Positions 19,425 to 29,401 are shown, counted from the stretch's first letter. The stretch: DNA of 46,690 nt from Blastocatellia bacterium (GCA_016705245.1 JADIYM010000026.1:1-46690); one strand, 5' to 3'. Notes: generated from the sequence alone by a model not told the origin. Numbers and translations: made by a program.

Positions 19425-19482
19425 TAAGAGAAGGAACTGAGGCTTGCTTCGGTAGCGGTGTGACTGTTTGAGTTGTCGCGCC

Positions 19483-20289
19483 ATGCAGAGCGCATATCAA
19501 TGGGCGATTGTATCGCTGCTCGTCGCGGTTTCAGCAGCGATGCCGGTGCGTGCTGGCGGTCCGGACGCCACGCCAGTCCGCGCCTGGTGCGAGGTGGCGG
19601 GCGGATGGCTCGAGGCGCGTGGGGGCACGGTCTGGATGGTTGTCGACGGGTGCGCTGACGCTTCGCTATTGCGAGTGCAAGGGCACGTCGTCGACCTCTC
19701 GGTCTCTTCCGGGCGCCGCCCGCTAGTCGCGATGGCACTCGCCGGCGCAACCACGCGAGCCGTCGTCGTCGCTCGATTCACGCCTTCGTCGAGGCTTTCG
19801 CGTTCGAGCCTTCGAATCCTCGGCGGAGGCGTCGAGCCTCACCGCAGTCCGTGGCGCGTCTCGTGGGGCGACGTCGACGGCGACCGCCGCGAGGAACTGC
19901 TCGTGGGCGTTGTCGGTCGCGCGCGCTTCGACCCGGTCGAACGGAAGCGCCCCTTCGTCTACACGTGGGACGGGCGCCGCCTCGTGCCAAAGTGGCTCGG
20001 CTCACGACTGTCCCGGCCGTTCACCGATGTCGTCCTCGGAAACGCGGACGACGCAGGTCCGTCCGATCTAGTTGCGCTCGAGGCCACTCGCGACGGCGGG
20101 CTCGAAGTCACGATTTATGCATGGAAGGGATTCGGTTTCGAGCGGCGATTCGCAGCTTCGTGCATCACAGCAGCGGCGTCGCTTGGACGCTCTCGCGACG
20201 GCCGTATACTCCTCGACGCCGATGGCCAATTGTCCAGCGTCACCGTCCGCGACGGCCGGGTTCTGATCTCACAAACGGAGTCCCCATGA
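19483..20289 (+). CDS. secreted protein with one FG-GAP/VCBS-like unit, unknown function
   Basis: 268 residues from the ATG at 19483. A signal peptide (WAIVSLLVAVSAAMPVRA) opens the protein, and a short Asp-rich unit (SWGDVDGDRREELLVGVV) at about residues 127-144 resembles an FG-GAP/VCBS repeat. The rest is beta-rich, with repeated W and GR motifs like a degenerate propeller. I do not recognise a family. The stop codon overlaps the start of the DUF3160 gene (ATGA), so the two are translationally coupled and probably work together outside the cytoplasmic membrane. Confidence 0.75.
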   Translation: MQSAYQWAIVSLLVAVSAAMPVRAGGPDATPVRAWCEVAGGWLEARGGTVWMVVDGCADASLLRVQGHVVDLSVSSGRRPLVAMALAGATTRAVVVARFTPSSRLSRSSLRILGGGVEPHRSPWRVSWGDVDGDRREELLVGVVGRARFDPVERKRPFVYTWDGRRLVPKWLGSRLSRPFTDVVLGNADDAGPSDLVALEATRDGGLEVTIYAWKGFGFERRFAASCITAAASLGRSRDGRILLDADGQLSSVTVRDGRVLISQTESP

Positions 20290-22478
20290 AACGATTGCTC
20301 GTATTGTTCAGTGTCGTCTCGCTGTTCCTTGCACTTCCGGCCCCTCACACCGCTTCTCCCTCGCCTTTTCCATCGGGCGTTACCCCGGGCCAGTTCGCGT
20401 CGCGTCCGTTCACTCCGCCACGCGTCCAGGCGCGCGTCCGGCAGATCCCGATTCGACCGGGACTCGCCAACGTCTCGAACCTGCAGCAGATGACGCGCCT
20501 TTTCCGGTTCACTACCGAGCAGCGGCAGTTGCTGGCGAAGAACGGCTTTGTCGTGACGCCCGGCGCGGAAGAACAACTGTTCTACGTCTACGAGAACAAC
20601 GACTACCTGGTGATCCCCAGCTTTGTCTCGACCGACACGGTGCTGCAGGTCTACCACGTCTTCTATGACTTCACGCTTCGCAAGGTCGAACAGACGAAGC
20701 TCGTGCCCGAGCTGACGGCAATGGCCAGAGGGCTCGTCGAGCTCTCGGAGCGTGACCATCGCGAAGCCGCGTCTCCGTTCGTGCGCGAGGCGGCGAAGCG
20801 CAATCTCGCGTTCGCGACCGTGACGCACCGGTTGATGGATCCCGCGGCTCCGATTCCGTCCGAAGTGGCCGACCTCGTCGGCGCCGAGCTGAAACTCATC
20901 GAGGCGCACGCGGGCCGAAGCGAGTCGCCGGTCTTCGCGGGCTCGGGAATCAATGTCGATTATTCGCAGTTCGTGCCGCGCGGTCACTACACGCGGACAG
21001 AAGAGCTGAAGCGGTTCTTCGGCGCGATGATGTGGCTTGGACTCATGCCCTTTCCGCTTGAGAATGCGGCGACGAAGGATGCCGACCGGATGTCGACGGC
21101 GCAGGCGCTCCTGCTGACGGCAGCGCTATTCGAGAAACGCGCGGACGCCACGCCACTGATCGCGGCTTGGGACAGGATCTACGCACCGACGGCTTTCTAC
21201 GTCGGAACGGCGGACGACCTCACGCCCGTCGAGTACCAGGAGCTCGCGTCGCGGGTGCTTGGGAGCTCCGGCGTGTCGGCCCGATCGCTCACGGAAGACG
21301 CGGTCGACCGATTCACCGCGGAGGCAAGAAAGTCGTTCCGTGGTCCAGGCATTGCCGCGTCGATCGGCGACGTCCTTGGCGGAGCCGTTCAGGAGCGGCA
21401 GTTCCGGCTGATGGGGCAGCGGTTCATCATCGACTCTCGTGTAATGCAGGAATTGACCTATCCGAAGGTCGGAGGCGACGACAATCGCCGGCTCATGGCG
21501 TCGGGGCTCGACGTGATGGCCGCGTTTGGATCGAAGCGCGCCACGGCATTGCAGCTCTCGAACCCCGCGATGAGTGGTTACCCCAGATACGAAAGCCAAC
21601 TCGCCAAAATGACGGCCGAAATCGCAGCCGTCGAACAGGAGACGTGGACGTCGAATCTCTACTGGTCGTGGCTGTGGACACTGCGGTCGCTGCTCGAGCC
21701 CGCTGGCGAGGGTTATCCATCGTTCATGCGCACGCAGGCGTGGACGGACAAGAGTCTCAGCACGGCGCTCGGAAGCTGGGCCGAGCTCAAACACGACACG
21801 GTTCTCTACGGTAAGCAGTCTGGCGCGGAGTGCGGCAGTGGCGACGAACCCCCCATCGTCCGGGGCTACGTCGAGCCGAACGTGGAGTGTTATGCCCGGC
21901 TCCAGCACCTGACGACGATGTCGCGACAGGGGTTGCGCGAACGGACCCTGATCGACGAAGGCGACGCTGTCGATTCGGCTTTCCAGGAGTTCGAGGACCT
22001 GCTCGGGTTTCTGAGGAGAGTTTCGGAAAAACAGCTTCGCAACGAGGCCCTGACGCGCCAGGAGTACGATCAGATCCGCTACATCGGCGGGCAGATCGAG
22101 CGGCTGACGTTGTCGGTCATCGACGAGAATCTGACCGGCTGGTTCGAGATCGAATCCGAGACCGACAAGAACATGGCGGTGATCGCCGACGTCCACACCG
22201 GAGGCAATTCCGCGCTTCAAGTCGGCGTGGGCCACGCGGACACGATCTGGGTCGTCGCGCCGATCGAAGGGCGGCTCGTGCTTTGCCGGGGCGCGGTTTT
22301 TTCGTACTACGAGTTCGCGCATCCGATCAACGACCGGCTCACGGACGAGAAGTGGCAGGGCATGCTGAAACACCGGCCGGCGCCGGCTCGTCCGCCGTGG
22401 GTTCGCGGATTCATGAGCACCGCCCCTGCAGGAGCCGTCAAGCCGTCGGAGGTCGCGGTGTACAGCTCGGGGTGTTGA
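20286..22478 (+). CDS. DUF3160 family secreted protein
   Basis: 730 residues from the ATG at 20286, which overlaps the previous stop. A signal peptide is present (RLLVLFSVVSLFLALPAPHT). The body fits DUF3160: NNDYLVIPSFVSTDTVLQVY near residue 100, the long helical middle part, ELKHDTVLYGKQ, and the C-terminal GGNSALQVGVGHADTIWVVA with YYEFAHPINDRLTDEKW. The family is found in Acidobacteriota and some archaea and has no known biochemical role. A CapA-like gene follows after 4 bases. Confidence 0.88.
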   Translation: MKRLLVLFSVVSLFLALPAPHTASPSPFPSGVTPGQFASRPFTPPRVQARVRQIPIRPGLANVSNLQQMTRLFRFTTEQRQLLAKNGFVVTPGAEEQLFYVYENNDYLVIPSFVSTDTVLQVYHVFYDFTLRKVEQTKLVPELTAMARGLVELSERDHREAASPFVREAAKRNLAFATVTHRLMDPAAPIPSEVADLVGAELKLIEAHAGRSESPVFAGSGINVDYSQFVPRGHYTRTEELKRFFGAMMWLGLMPFPLENAATKDADRMSTAQALLLTAALFEKRADATPLIAAWDRIYAPTAFYVGTADDLTPVEYQELASRVLGSSGVSARSLTEDAVDRFTAEARKSFRGPGIAASIGDVLGGAVQERQFRLMGQRFIIDSRVMQELTYPKVGGDDNRRLMASGLDVMAAFGSKRATALQLSNPAMSGYPRYESQLAKMTAEIAAVEQETWTSNLYWSWLWTLRSLLEPAGEGYPSFMRTQAWTDKSLSTALGSWAELKHDTVLYGKQSGAECGSGDEPPIVRGYVEPNVECYARLQHLTTMSRQGLRERTLIDEGDAVDSAFQEFEDLLGFLRRVSEKQLRNEALTRQEYDQIRYIGGQIERLTLSVIDENLTGWFEIESETDKNMAVIADVHTGGNSALQVGVGHADTIWVVAPIEGRLVLCRGAVFSYYEFAHPINDRLTDEKWQGMLKHRPAPARPPWVRGFMSTAPAGAVKPSEVAVYSSGC

Positions 22479-22482
22479 TTTG

Positions 22483-23696
22483 GTGACGAGACTGCTTTTA
22501 TCGGTGCGGCGGCGGAACCGGACTCGAATCGGGTTCTGTGGCCGCATCGTCGCGGTCGTTGTAATCGCGGCGTCGTTCAGCGGTCTTGGGTCGGCGGCTG
22601 GCGAGGCCGGTCCGGACGATGCCGGCGTCGTCATCGCCATCGTCGGGGACGTTCTGCTGGATCGCGGCGTAAAAGCTGCGCTCGAGCGGCGGACCTTCGA
22701 CGAGTTGCTGTCGGACGTCGCGCCGGTCCTGCGCGACGCCGACCTGGCGGTCGGAAACCTCGAATGCGCGCTCTCGAAACGGGGACTGCGGTCGGCGAAG
22801 CCGTTCTCGTTTCGCGGCGATCCCGCGCACGCGGCGGCGCTTGCCAGAGCCGGCTTCGACGCGATGTCGCTCGCCAACAACCACTCGCTCGACTACGGTC
22901 GCGTGGCGCTCTCGGACACGATCACGGCGCTCGAGGGAGCCGGAATTGCAGCCATCGGCGCGGGACCGTCTCGGGCCGTCGCGATGCAAGCGCGGGTGAT
23001 CGAGAGGAAGGGCGTGCGTATCGCGCTGCTCGGGTATTGCGCGATGTACGTCGAAGCGACGACGCCGCGGGCGGACGCCGTTACGATCTCGGAGTCCGAT
23101 CTCGAGGTGTTTCTTCAGGAGATTCGTGCCGCGAAATCCGTGAGCGATGTCGTCATCGTGCTGCCGCATTGGGGGCGCAGTGGTCGCCGCTGCCGAACGA
23201 GACGCAGGAGCGGCTCGCGGCGGTGTTCATTGAAGCTGGGGCGACCATCGTCGCCGGCGCTCATCCGCACGTCCTTCAACCGATCGAGCGGCGGGGGACG
23301 AGCCTTGTCGCATGGTCGCTTGGGAATTTCGTGTTCGACCAGCGGGGGGAAGGCGCGGATTCGTGTGTGCTGAGAGTGACGGTTGGGCGGGGAGGCGTGC
23401 GCGGGTACGACGTCGTCCCGGTCGTGATCCGGGAGGGCGCGCCAATGCGGGTGGACGGCGTGGATGCCGAACGAATCGCGGCTCGGTTGCGGAAACGGCG
23501 CGCTGATCCTGTATTGAGAAGCCCTTTGCGGCTTTGCGTCTGTCCTTTGCGTCTTTGCGAGAAACTCTTCAATCGTTGGAAGAGTTTCTCGCAAAGACGC
23601 CAAGGGCAGACGCAAAGCCGCAGGGTCAGAACTCGGCTCCTGCACACTTCGTTGATCCTTCAATCGCAACCAATTGCCAATTCCCCCGTATACTGA
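22483..23696 (+). CDS. CapA/PgsA-like metallophosphatase-fold protein (frameshifted)
   Basis: A GTG start at 22483 lies 4 bases after the DUF3160 stop. After an N-terminal membrane segment (IVAVVVIAASFSGLG) come the family motifs VGDVLLDRG, VGNLECALS, SLANNHSLDYG and VLPHWG. At 23171-23175 (a run of five G) the frame is lost. Adding one G continues as AQWSPLPNETQ, GAHPHVLQP and WSLGNFVFDQ to a stop at 23696, giving 404 residues. CapA-fold proteins act in poly-glutamate or surface-polymer metabolism; the exact role here is unknown. The restored C-terminus runs through palindromic element E, which supplies the last roughly 55 residues. Confidence 0.82.
23522..23625. repeat. palindromic element E (word type TTTGCGTCTTTGCG)
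   Basis: Arms 23522-23569 and 23580-23625 (about 46 bases, two mismatches and a 2-base bulge) around a 10-base loop. The words are CTTTGCGTCT and its complement. The element overlaps the 3' end of the restored CapA-like frame and lies before the RND adaptor gene. Confidence 0.93.
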
Positions 23697-23700
23697 CCCC

Positions 23701-24924
23701 ATGTCGTCGTCTGTCCGATTGAGTTCGTCCTCTGCATTGCAGCCAGTCGCGCTGGCGCTCCTCGCCTTTTCGCTCGTCGTCTCCGCCTGCAAGAGCGACT
23801 ATCCATCAAGCTCTGCGTCCGCGGTCGCGGGCGAGGCCAAACCGGTCCAGCTCATCGCAATCCGGGAGCAGTTCCTCGATCGCACGGTGATCGCCAACGG
23901 AACGCTTGCCGTCGACGAAGAGGCGTCCGTTTCCTTCAAGGTCGCCGGCAAGATTGCTTCGATCAGCATTGACCTCGGAACCGTCGTAAAGAAAGGCTCG
24001 GTCATCGCCCAGCTCGACACGACCGATTTCGAACTGCGCGTTCAACAGGCCGAGGCCGCGCTCCAACAGGCTCGCGTCCGGCTCGGGCTCGACCCGACCG
24101 GTGCGTCCGATTCGATCGATCCATCGACGACTGGAGTCGTCCGGCAGGCCAAGGCCGTATGGGACGAGGCGAAATCCGCACTTGACCGCGCACGGCAGCT
24201 TCAGAAGAGCGGTGTGATTGCCAGGTCCGAGCTCGACACGGTCGAATCGCAGTATCGGGTCGCCGACGCTCGCTACCAGGACGCAATCGAGGAGGTCCGC
24301 ACTCGACAGGCGGTCCTGCTTCAGAGGCGTTCCGAGGTCGCCTTCGCGAAACAGCAACGCGACGACGCGGTGCTGCGCGCTCCGTTCGACGGCGCCATTG
24401 CCGAGCGCATGGCGACGTCGGGTGAGTTCGTCGCGGCCGGCGCACCCGTCGCGAAACTCGTACGGCTTTCGCCGCTTCGGATGCGTGCCGAAGTGCCCGA
24501 GCGCGAGGCAGCAGGCGTCTCGGTCGGGCAGTCCGTGATCGTCCGGACCGAGGGCGACTCGGCTGAAGCGCGAGGCACGGTGGCGCGGGTCAGCCCGGTC
24601 ATCACCGAAACGAATCGCGTACTCGTCGTGGAGGTCGAAGTGGACAACTCGGCCGGACGCCTCAAGCCTGGCCGCTTCGCGCGAGCCGAGATCTCGACGG
24701 GTGGCGGCGGAACGGCGCTGCTCGTTCCGGCTGGCGCAGTGGTTTCGTTTGCCGGTATTCGAAAGGTGTTCGCCGTGCGCGATGGCAAGGCCATCGAACG
24801 GACGATCGTCGTCGGACGAACGTCTGACGGACTCATTGAGGTGACGGAAGGACTCAAGGCTGGTGACGAGATCGTCGCCGATCCGACGGGTCTCGTCGTC
24901 GGACAGCCCGTCGCGGCCGGGTAG
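23701..24924 (+). CDS. RND efflux periplasmic adaptor lipoprotein
   Basis: 407 residues from the ATG at 23701. A lipoprotein signal ends in VVSAC, so the mature protein is probably anchored to a membrane by Cys. The order of domains is that of AcrA/MexA-like adaptors: barrel-sandwich (FKVAGKIASISIDLGTVVKK), alpha-hairpin (residues about 110-205), the second half of the lipoyl domain (VLRAPFDGAIAERMATSGE), the beta-barrel and a membrane-proximal part. The RND pump gene begins 13 bases after its stop. No outer-membrane TolC-like gene is nearby, so a shared channel is likely. Confidence 0.94.
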   Translation: MSSSVRLSSSSALQPVALALLAFSLVVSACKSDYPSSSASAVAGEAKPVQLIAIREQFLDRTVIANGTLAVDEEASVSFKVAGKIASISIDLGTVVKKGSVIAQLDTTDFELRVQQAEAALQQARVRLGLDPTGASDSIDPSTTGVVRQAKAVWDEAKSALDRARQLQKSGVIARSELDTVESQYRVADARYQDAIEEVRTRQAVLLQRRSEVAFAKQQRDDAVLRAPFDGAIAERMATSGEFVAAGAPVAKLVRLSPLRMRAEVPEREAAGVSVGQSVIVRTEGDSAEARGTVARVSPVITETNRVLVVEVEVDNSAGRLKPGRFARAEISTGGGGTALLVPAGAVVSFAGIRKVFAVRDGKAIERTIVVGRTSDGLIEVTEGLKAGDEIVADPTGLVVGQPVAAG

Positions 24925-24937
24925 AGGAAATCCAGAC

Positions 24938-27900
24938 GTGCAGAAGCTTGCAGAAATCTGCATAGAGCGCCCGGTCTTTGCGGCGATGATCATCCTGTCG
25001 ATGGTCGTCGTCGGCGCGTCGTCCTATTTCAAGCTCGGCGTCGACCGCTTTCCTTCCGTCGACCTGCCGACGGTCGGCGTCCGGACGTCCCTTCCCGGCG
25101 CATCTCCCGAAGAGACCGAATCGCTCGTCTCACAGCGAATCGAAGAAGTCGTCAATACCGTCGAGGGCATCACCGAGCTGCGCTCGATTTCGGGCCAGGG
25201 CACTTCGCTCGTGCTCGCGACATTCGATCTGAACCGGGATGTCGACGTTGCGGCACAGGACGTCCGAGATCGGGTGTCCGGCGTCTTGCGCGAACTTCCC
25301 GAAGACGTTCTGCCACCGACGATATTCAAGTTCGACAACGACTCGCAGCCCGTCGTGACGATTGCGGTCTCAGCCGATCGCGAGATTCGCGAACTGACGG
25401 AGCTTGCGGACAAACGGCTGCGTGTCGTGCTCGAGCGCGCGCCGGGCGTAGGCGAGGTGCGAATCGTCGGCGGCGTCCAGCGAGCGATCAGTGTAAAGAT
25501 CGACGCGGACCGACTGGCCGCCTACAAGTTGCCGATCACGGTCGTTCGCGACGCGCTGCGTGCGCAGAATGCCGACGTGCCGGGAGGCAATGTCGACGGC
25601 GGCGCTCGTGAAATGCCCATCCGGACCATGGGCCGGATCGAGGATCCGGGCGCCTTCGAGAACCTCGTCATCGCGACGGTCGACGGTGCGCCGGTTCGAA
25701 TTCGCGACATCGGCTCTGCAGAGGACGGAACAAAGGAAGTCCGGTCGTTCGCGAGGCTCGACGGAAAACCGACGGTGACGCTCGAAGTTCGGCGGCAGTC
25801 CGGCGCGAACACCGTCGCCGTGATCGAGGGCGTGAAGAAGGCGCTCGCGACTGCGACGTCTCAGGTTCCGCCCGACGTCCGACTCGAGGTCATCCAGGAT
25901 CAGTCGCGCTACATCGACGCGGCGCTGCACGAAATCAACACGCACCTGATCATGGGATCGATACTCGCGTGCCTCGTCGTGTTCGCCTTCATGCGATCGT
26001 GGCGGTCGGTGCTGATCGCCGGCGTCGCGATCCCGGCGTCGGTCATCTCGACGTTCGGAATGATGGCGGCACTCGACTTCACTCTCAACAGCGTGACAAT
26101 GCTCGCCCTCGTGCTCATGGTCGGCATCGTCATCGACGATGCGATCGTGGTGCTCGAGAACATCTTCCGTTTCGTGGAAGAGAAGAAGCTGCCGGCGCGT
26201 ATCGCGGCGCGCGAAGCGACGCGCGACATCGGTCTGGCGGTGCTCGCTACGACGTTTTCGCTCGTCGTGATTTTCGTGCCGGTGTCGTTCATGTCGTCGA
26301 TCTCGGGACGATTCCTTTACCAGTTCGGCATCACGGCGGCAGTCGCGATCCTCGTCTCGCTGATCGTCTCGTTCACGCTCACGCCGATGATGTCATCAAG
26401 GCTCTTCGCGTCGGGTCACGAGTCGAAGAGCGGCGAACATTCACGCGAGGGCTTCTACGGATACATCGATCGCTCATACACGTGGCTGCTCAGGCACGCG
26501 ATGGCGCATCGCTGGGTCGTGGTCGTCATCGCCGTATCGGTGATGCTCTCCGCTATTCCGCTGTACGGCAGCGTCCGGCAGGAGTATGCGCCGTCGAACG
26601 TGGACGAAGGCGAATTCAACGTCGGGATCAACGGTCCGGAAGGCACGAGCGTCGCTGCGATGAACGAGGCGATGCTGGCCGTCGAAGAAGAAGTGCGGCA
26701 GGTGCCCGGCGTGCGGCTCATGCTGACGTCAGTCGGCGGAGGATTTCTCGGAGGCGTTAACTCGGGCGGCATCTACGTCCGGATCGCGCCGCACGAGGAG
26801 CGCGTACTGTCGTTCACGAAGCTCTGGAATTCCACCAAGGCCGGCAATCCCCTCGATGCCTTCAAGGGCAACTACAGTCAGCGCGATGTCACGACGGAAG
26901 TCCGGAAGCGTCTGAGGAAGTTCTCGCACCTGCGGGCGTCGGTCCGAAACGTGAGCTCGTTCAACTTCGGCGGCGGCCCGTGGGACATCGACTTCGTGCT
27001 TCGTGGTCCGGACATCGTTCAGCTTGCGGCATACGCCGACCAGCTTAGGACGAAGGTTGTTGGACGACCGGGTGAAGAACCTGAGGTCCCGGGAATCGCC
27101 GACGCCGACACGACGCTCAAGCTCGACAAGCCCGAGTTGCGTGTCCGGATCGACCGGGAGCGCGCGGCGGATCTCGGGGTCCGGACGTCGGACATCGCGA
27201 CGGCGCTGCGCGTGCTCGTCGGCGGTGACGATCGGGTGACGCGATACCGCGACGAAGCGGTCAACGACGATTACGACGTGGAGTTGCGGCTCGACCGGGG
27301 CGACCGCGGCGACGCGGAGGCGATCTCGCGCTTGACCGTGCCGTCGATCAAGGGCGGACTCGTGCAGCTCTCGAATCTCGTTCAGTTCGAGCGAGCGACA
27401 GCGCCGTCTCGAATCGACCGTCTGGACCGGCAGCGGCAGGTGTCTCTCCGCGGTTCGGTGGGTGCGGGGTATGCCCTGGCCGATCGGCTCGACGCACTTC
27501 GCGACGCAGCGCGATCGCTCGAAATGCCTGAGAGCTATACGTTTACAGTATCAGGCAAGGGCCGCGAGCTCGAGCGGACGTTTACCGAGTTCCTGCTGGC
27601 CTTCGCGCTGTCGATCGCGTTCATGTACATGATCCTCGCCTCGCAGTTCGAGAGCCTGGTTCATCCGATCACGATACTGCTGTCGATTCCGCTGTCGATT
27701 CCGTTCGCATTGTTTGGCCAGTGGTTGATGTCGGACACGCTGAACCTCTATTCGGCCTTGGGAATCCTCGTGCTGTTTGGGGTGGTGAAAAAGAACTCGA
27801 TCCTCCAGATCGATCACATGAACACGTTGAGACGAAAGGGGATGGAGCGACTGCCGGCCATTATGCAGGGCAATCGCGACCGACTGCGGCCTATTCTGAT

Positions 27901-28201
27901 GACGACGCTGACACTGGTTGCCGGAATGCTGCCTCTGGCTCTCGGGACTGGCCCGGGTGCGGAGGAACGCCGTTCCGTCGCCATCGTGGTCATCGCGGGA
28001 CAGTCGCTTTCGCTGCTGTTGACGCTGATTGTGACTCCCGTGGCGTATTCGCTGTTCGACGACATCCATCCTCTTGCCTGGGGACGGAAGATGACAGGCC
28101 GGCTGGAACCGATCGCCGAAGTCGACGTACCCTTTTCACCGTCAACAGAGCCTGTGGTCGAATCAGTCGATTCCGAGGTAGAAAAAATTCTACGTAGCTG
28201 A
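24938..28201 (+). CDS. RND efflux pump, HAE1/AcrB family
   Basis: 1087 residues from a GTG at 24938 with GAGGAAA upstream, giving the usual MQKLAEICIERPVFAAMIIL start. It is an inner-membrane proton-driven pump for hydrophobic compounds. Twelve membrane segments are expected. The fourth contains GIVIDDAIVVLENI with the two adjacent Asp residues of the proton relay. The porter loops (SLPGASPEETESLVSQRIEE and others) and the C-terminal half (FMYMILASQFESLVHPITIL) are complete. No frame problem is seen. It forms an operon with the preceding adaptor. Confidence 0.95.
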   Translation: MQKLAEICIERPVFAAMIILSMVVVGASSYFKLGVDRFPSVDLPTVGVRTSLPGASPEETESLVSQRIEEVVNTVEGITELRSISGQGTSLVLATFDLNRDVDVAAQDVRDRVSGVLRELPEDVLPPTIFKFDNDSQPVVTIAVSADREIRELTELADKRLRVVLERAPGVGEVRIVGGVQRAISVKIDADRLAAYKLPITVVRDALRAQNADVPGGNVDGGAREMPIRTMGRIEDPGAFENLVIATVDGAPVRIRDIGSAEDGTKEVRSFARLDGKPTVTLEVRRQSGANTVAVIEGVKKALATATSQVPPDVRLEVIQDQSRYIDAALHEINTHLIMGSILACLVVFAFMRSWRSVLIAGVAIPASVISTFGMMAALDFTLNSVTMLALVLMVGIVIDDAIVVLENIFRFVEEKKLPARIAAREATRDIGLAVLATTFSLVVIFVPVSFMSSISGRFLYQFGITAAVAILVSLIVSFTLTPMMSSRLFASGHESKSGEHSREGFYGYIDRSYTWLLRHAMAHRWVVVVIAVSVMLSAIPLYGSVRQEYAPSNVDEGEFNVGINGPEGTSVAAMNEAMLAVEEEVRQVPGVRLMLTSVGGGFLGGVNSGGIYVRIAPHEERVLSFTKLWNSTKAGNPLDAFKGNYSQRDVTTEVRKRLRKFSHLRASVRNVSSFNFGGGPWDIDFVLRGPDIVQLAAYADQLRTKVVGRPGEEPEVPGIADADTTLKLDKPELRVRIDRERAADLGVRTSDIATALRVLVGGDDRVTRYRDEAVNDDYDVELRLDRGDRGDAEAISRLTVPSIKGGLVQLSNLVQFERATAPSRIDRLDRQRQVSLRGSVGAGYALADRLDALRDAARSLEMPESYTFTVSGKGRELERTFTEFLLAFALSIAFMYMILASQFESLVHPITILLSIPLSIPFALFGQWLMSDTLNLYSALGILVLFGVVKKNSILQIDHMNTLRRKGMERLPAIMQGNRDRLRPILMTTLTLVAGMLPLALGTGPGAEERRSVAIVVIAGQSLSLLLTLIVTPVAYSLFDDIHPLAWGRKMTGRLEPIAEVDVPFSPSTEPVVESVDSEVEKILRS

Positions 28202-28313
28202 AACTAAATCGCTCAAATCGACGAATTGTCAGTATGAGTGACGGCGAGTGGGCGCCGTTGTTCCCGGCGGGGCTTGTCTGCCGGAAAATTGGCAACGATC
28301 GAGGAGAGCTCGA

Positions 28314-28862
28314 ATGAAATTGGGAATCGCGTTGGTGGCGGTGGTGATGCTTGCGCCGGGTGTGGCCCTGGCTGGTGGACAGAATTGCGGATCGAAGGCC
28401 GCGAAGGCGTCCAAGCCTTCTGAGAAGGCGACCTTCAGCACTGTTGCGTATACGGCTGAGAAGGACATCGTCGACACGGCTGTTTCAGCCGGTACGTTCA
28501 ACACGCTGGTAGCGGCGGTAAAGGCAGCGGGTCTCGTCGACACCCTGAAGGGCGACGGTCCGTTCACGGTCTTCGCTCCGACAGACGAGGCATTTGCGAA
28601 GTTGCCGAAGGGCACGGTCGAAAACCTGCTGAAGCCGGAGAATCGCGAATTGCTCGTGAAGATCCTGACCTACCACGTGGTGGCGGGTGAAGTCCTTGCC
28701 AAGGACGTCGTCAATCTCACGTCGGCGACCACGGTGCAGGGCGGGTCGGTGAAGATCTCTGCGAAGCACGGGGTGATGATCAACAACGCAAAGGTCGTTG
28801 CCGCTGACGTGAAGACCTCGAATGGGGTTATCCACGTCATCGACACGGTGTTGATGCCGTAG
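28314..28862 (+). CDS. secreted fasciclin (FAS1) domain protein
   Basis: 182 residues from the ATG at 28314 (GAGGAG 8 bases upstream). A signal peptide (LGIALVAVVMLAPGVALA) is followed by a single FAS1 domain at about residues 47-182, with the two conserved motifs TVFAPTDEAFAKLP and LLVKILTYHVVAGEVLAKDV, and the C-terminal NGVIHVIDTVLMP. FAS1 proteins mediate adhesion or polymer binding at the cell surface. It stands alone; the RND pump gene ends 112 bases upstream. Confidence 0.95.
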   Translation: MKLGIALVAVVMLAPGVALAGGQNCGSKAAKASKPSEKATFSTVAYTAEKDIVDTAVSAGTFNTLVAAVKAAGLVDTLKGDGPFTVFAPTDEAFAKLPKGTVENLLKPENRELLVKILTYHVVAGEVLAKDVVNLTSATTVQGGSVKISAKHGVMINNAKVVAADVKTSNGVIHVIDTVLMP

Positions 28863-28891
28863 AGTCCGGTTACTGACTATCTAGTGCTCAT

Positions 28892-28981
28892 TGCGCGAAG
28901 CGCCTTGGAGTGCGGGGCGAAGCGCCGCTTTGGATCGATCCAAAGCGGCGCTTTGCGCTGAACTCCAAGGCGCTTCGCGCA
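28892..28981. repeat. palindromic element F (word type GCGCGAAGCGCCTTGGAG)
   Basis: A 90-base near-perfect palindrome without a loop: arms 28892-28936 and 28937-28981 match at 41 of 45 positions around the centre GGATCGATCC. It lies between the convergent fasciclin and DUF427 genes. Its left arm matches the left arm of element G, 3.1 kb away, at 44 of 45 positions. Confidence 0.95.
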
Positions 28982-28999
28982 TTGCACCGAGGCAGGCTT

Positions 29000-29305
29000 T
29001 TATTCCGAGACTTCCTCCGTCGCCGGCCGCTGTCCGCGATAGAACCCGTACGCACTGCGGATCTTCTCGTGGCCGGGCTTTGGGTCCGGGTAGACCCACG
29101 CCACCTTTGACGCGCCGCCCTTGATGTCCACCCAGTTGCAAGTGCCCTTGTAGGGACACGTATACGTCGCGTCGGTCACGACGAGCGCTTCGGTGTTCAC
29201 TGCCGACTCAGCGAAGTACACGTTGCCCTCGAAGTCAAAGACATCGGGCTCCGATCCGGTAGCCAGAGTGTTGCCCGTCGCACGATCTCGAATACTGCGT
29301 GTCAT
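29000..29305 (-). CDS. DUF427 domain protein
   Basis: 101 residues with AGGAGG before the ATG at 29305. Seen: FDFEGNVYFAESAVNTEALV and TYTCPYKGTCNWVDI, the conserved CPYKG-x-(N)-Y/W motif of DUF427, then VAWVYPDPKPG. The biochemical role of the family is unknown. It is one gene with its own ribosome site and probably its own promoter in the 96-base gap to the LOG gene. Confidence 0.92.
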   Translation of the reverse strand: MTRSIRDRATGNTLATGSEPDVFDFEGNVYFAESAVNTEALVVTDATYTCPYKGTCNWVDIKGGASKVAWVYPDPKPGHEKIRSAYGFYRGQRPATEEVSE

Positions 29306-29401
29306 CGATGTATCTCCTCCTGGGGAATATCCGGCTCATGTATCAGTACCGTGCGCGGTAGCGCCCGGGTATCGCTGCACCGACGACGATGCCTGAAGGT
29401 T

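Noticed and set aside
19246..19471. Short open frames with GFAPLREK and AKAQRRKG-like products
   Set aside because: These are translations of element D and of the riboswitch region, not genes.
28178..28193. GTAGAA-AAAA-TTCTAC hairpin at the end of the RND gene
   Set aside because: The stem is only 6 bp and AT-rich, lies inside the coding end and has no T-run after it, so it is too weak to call a terminator.
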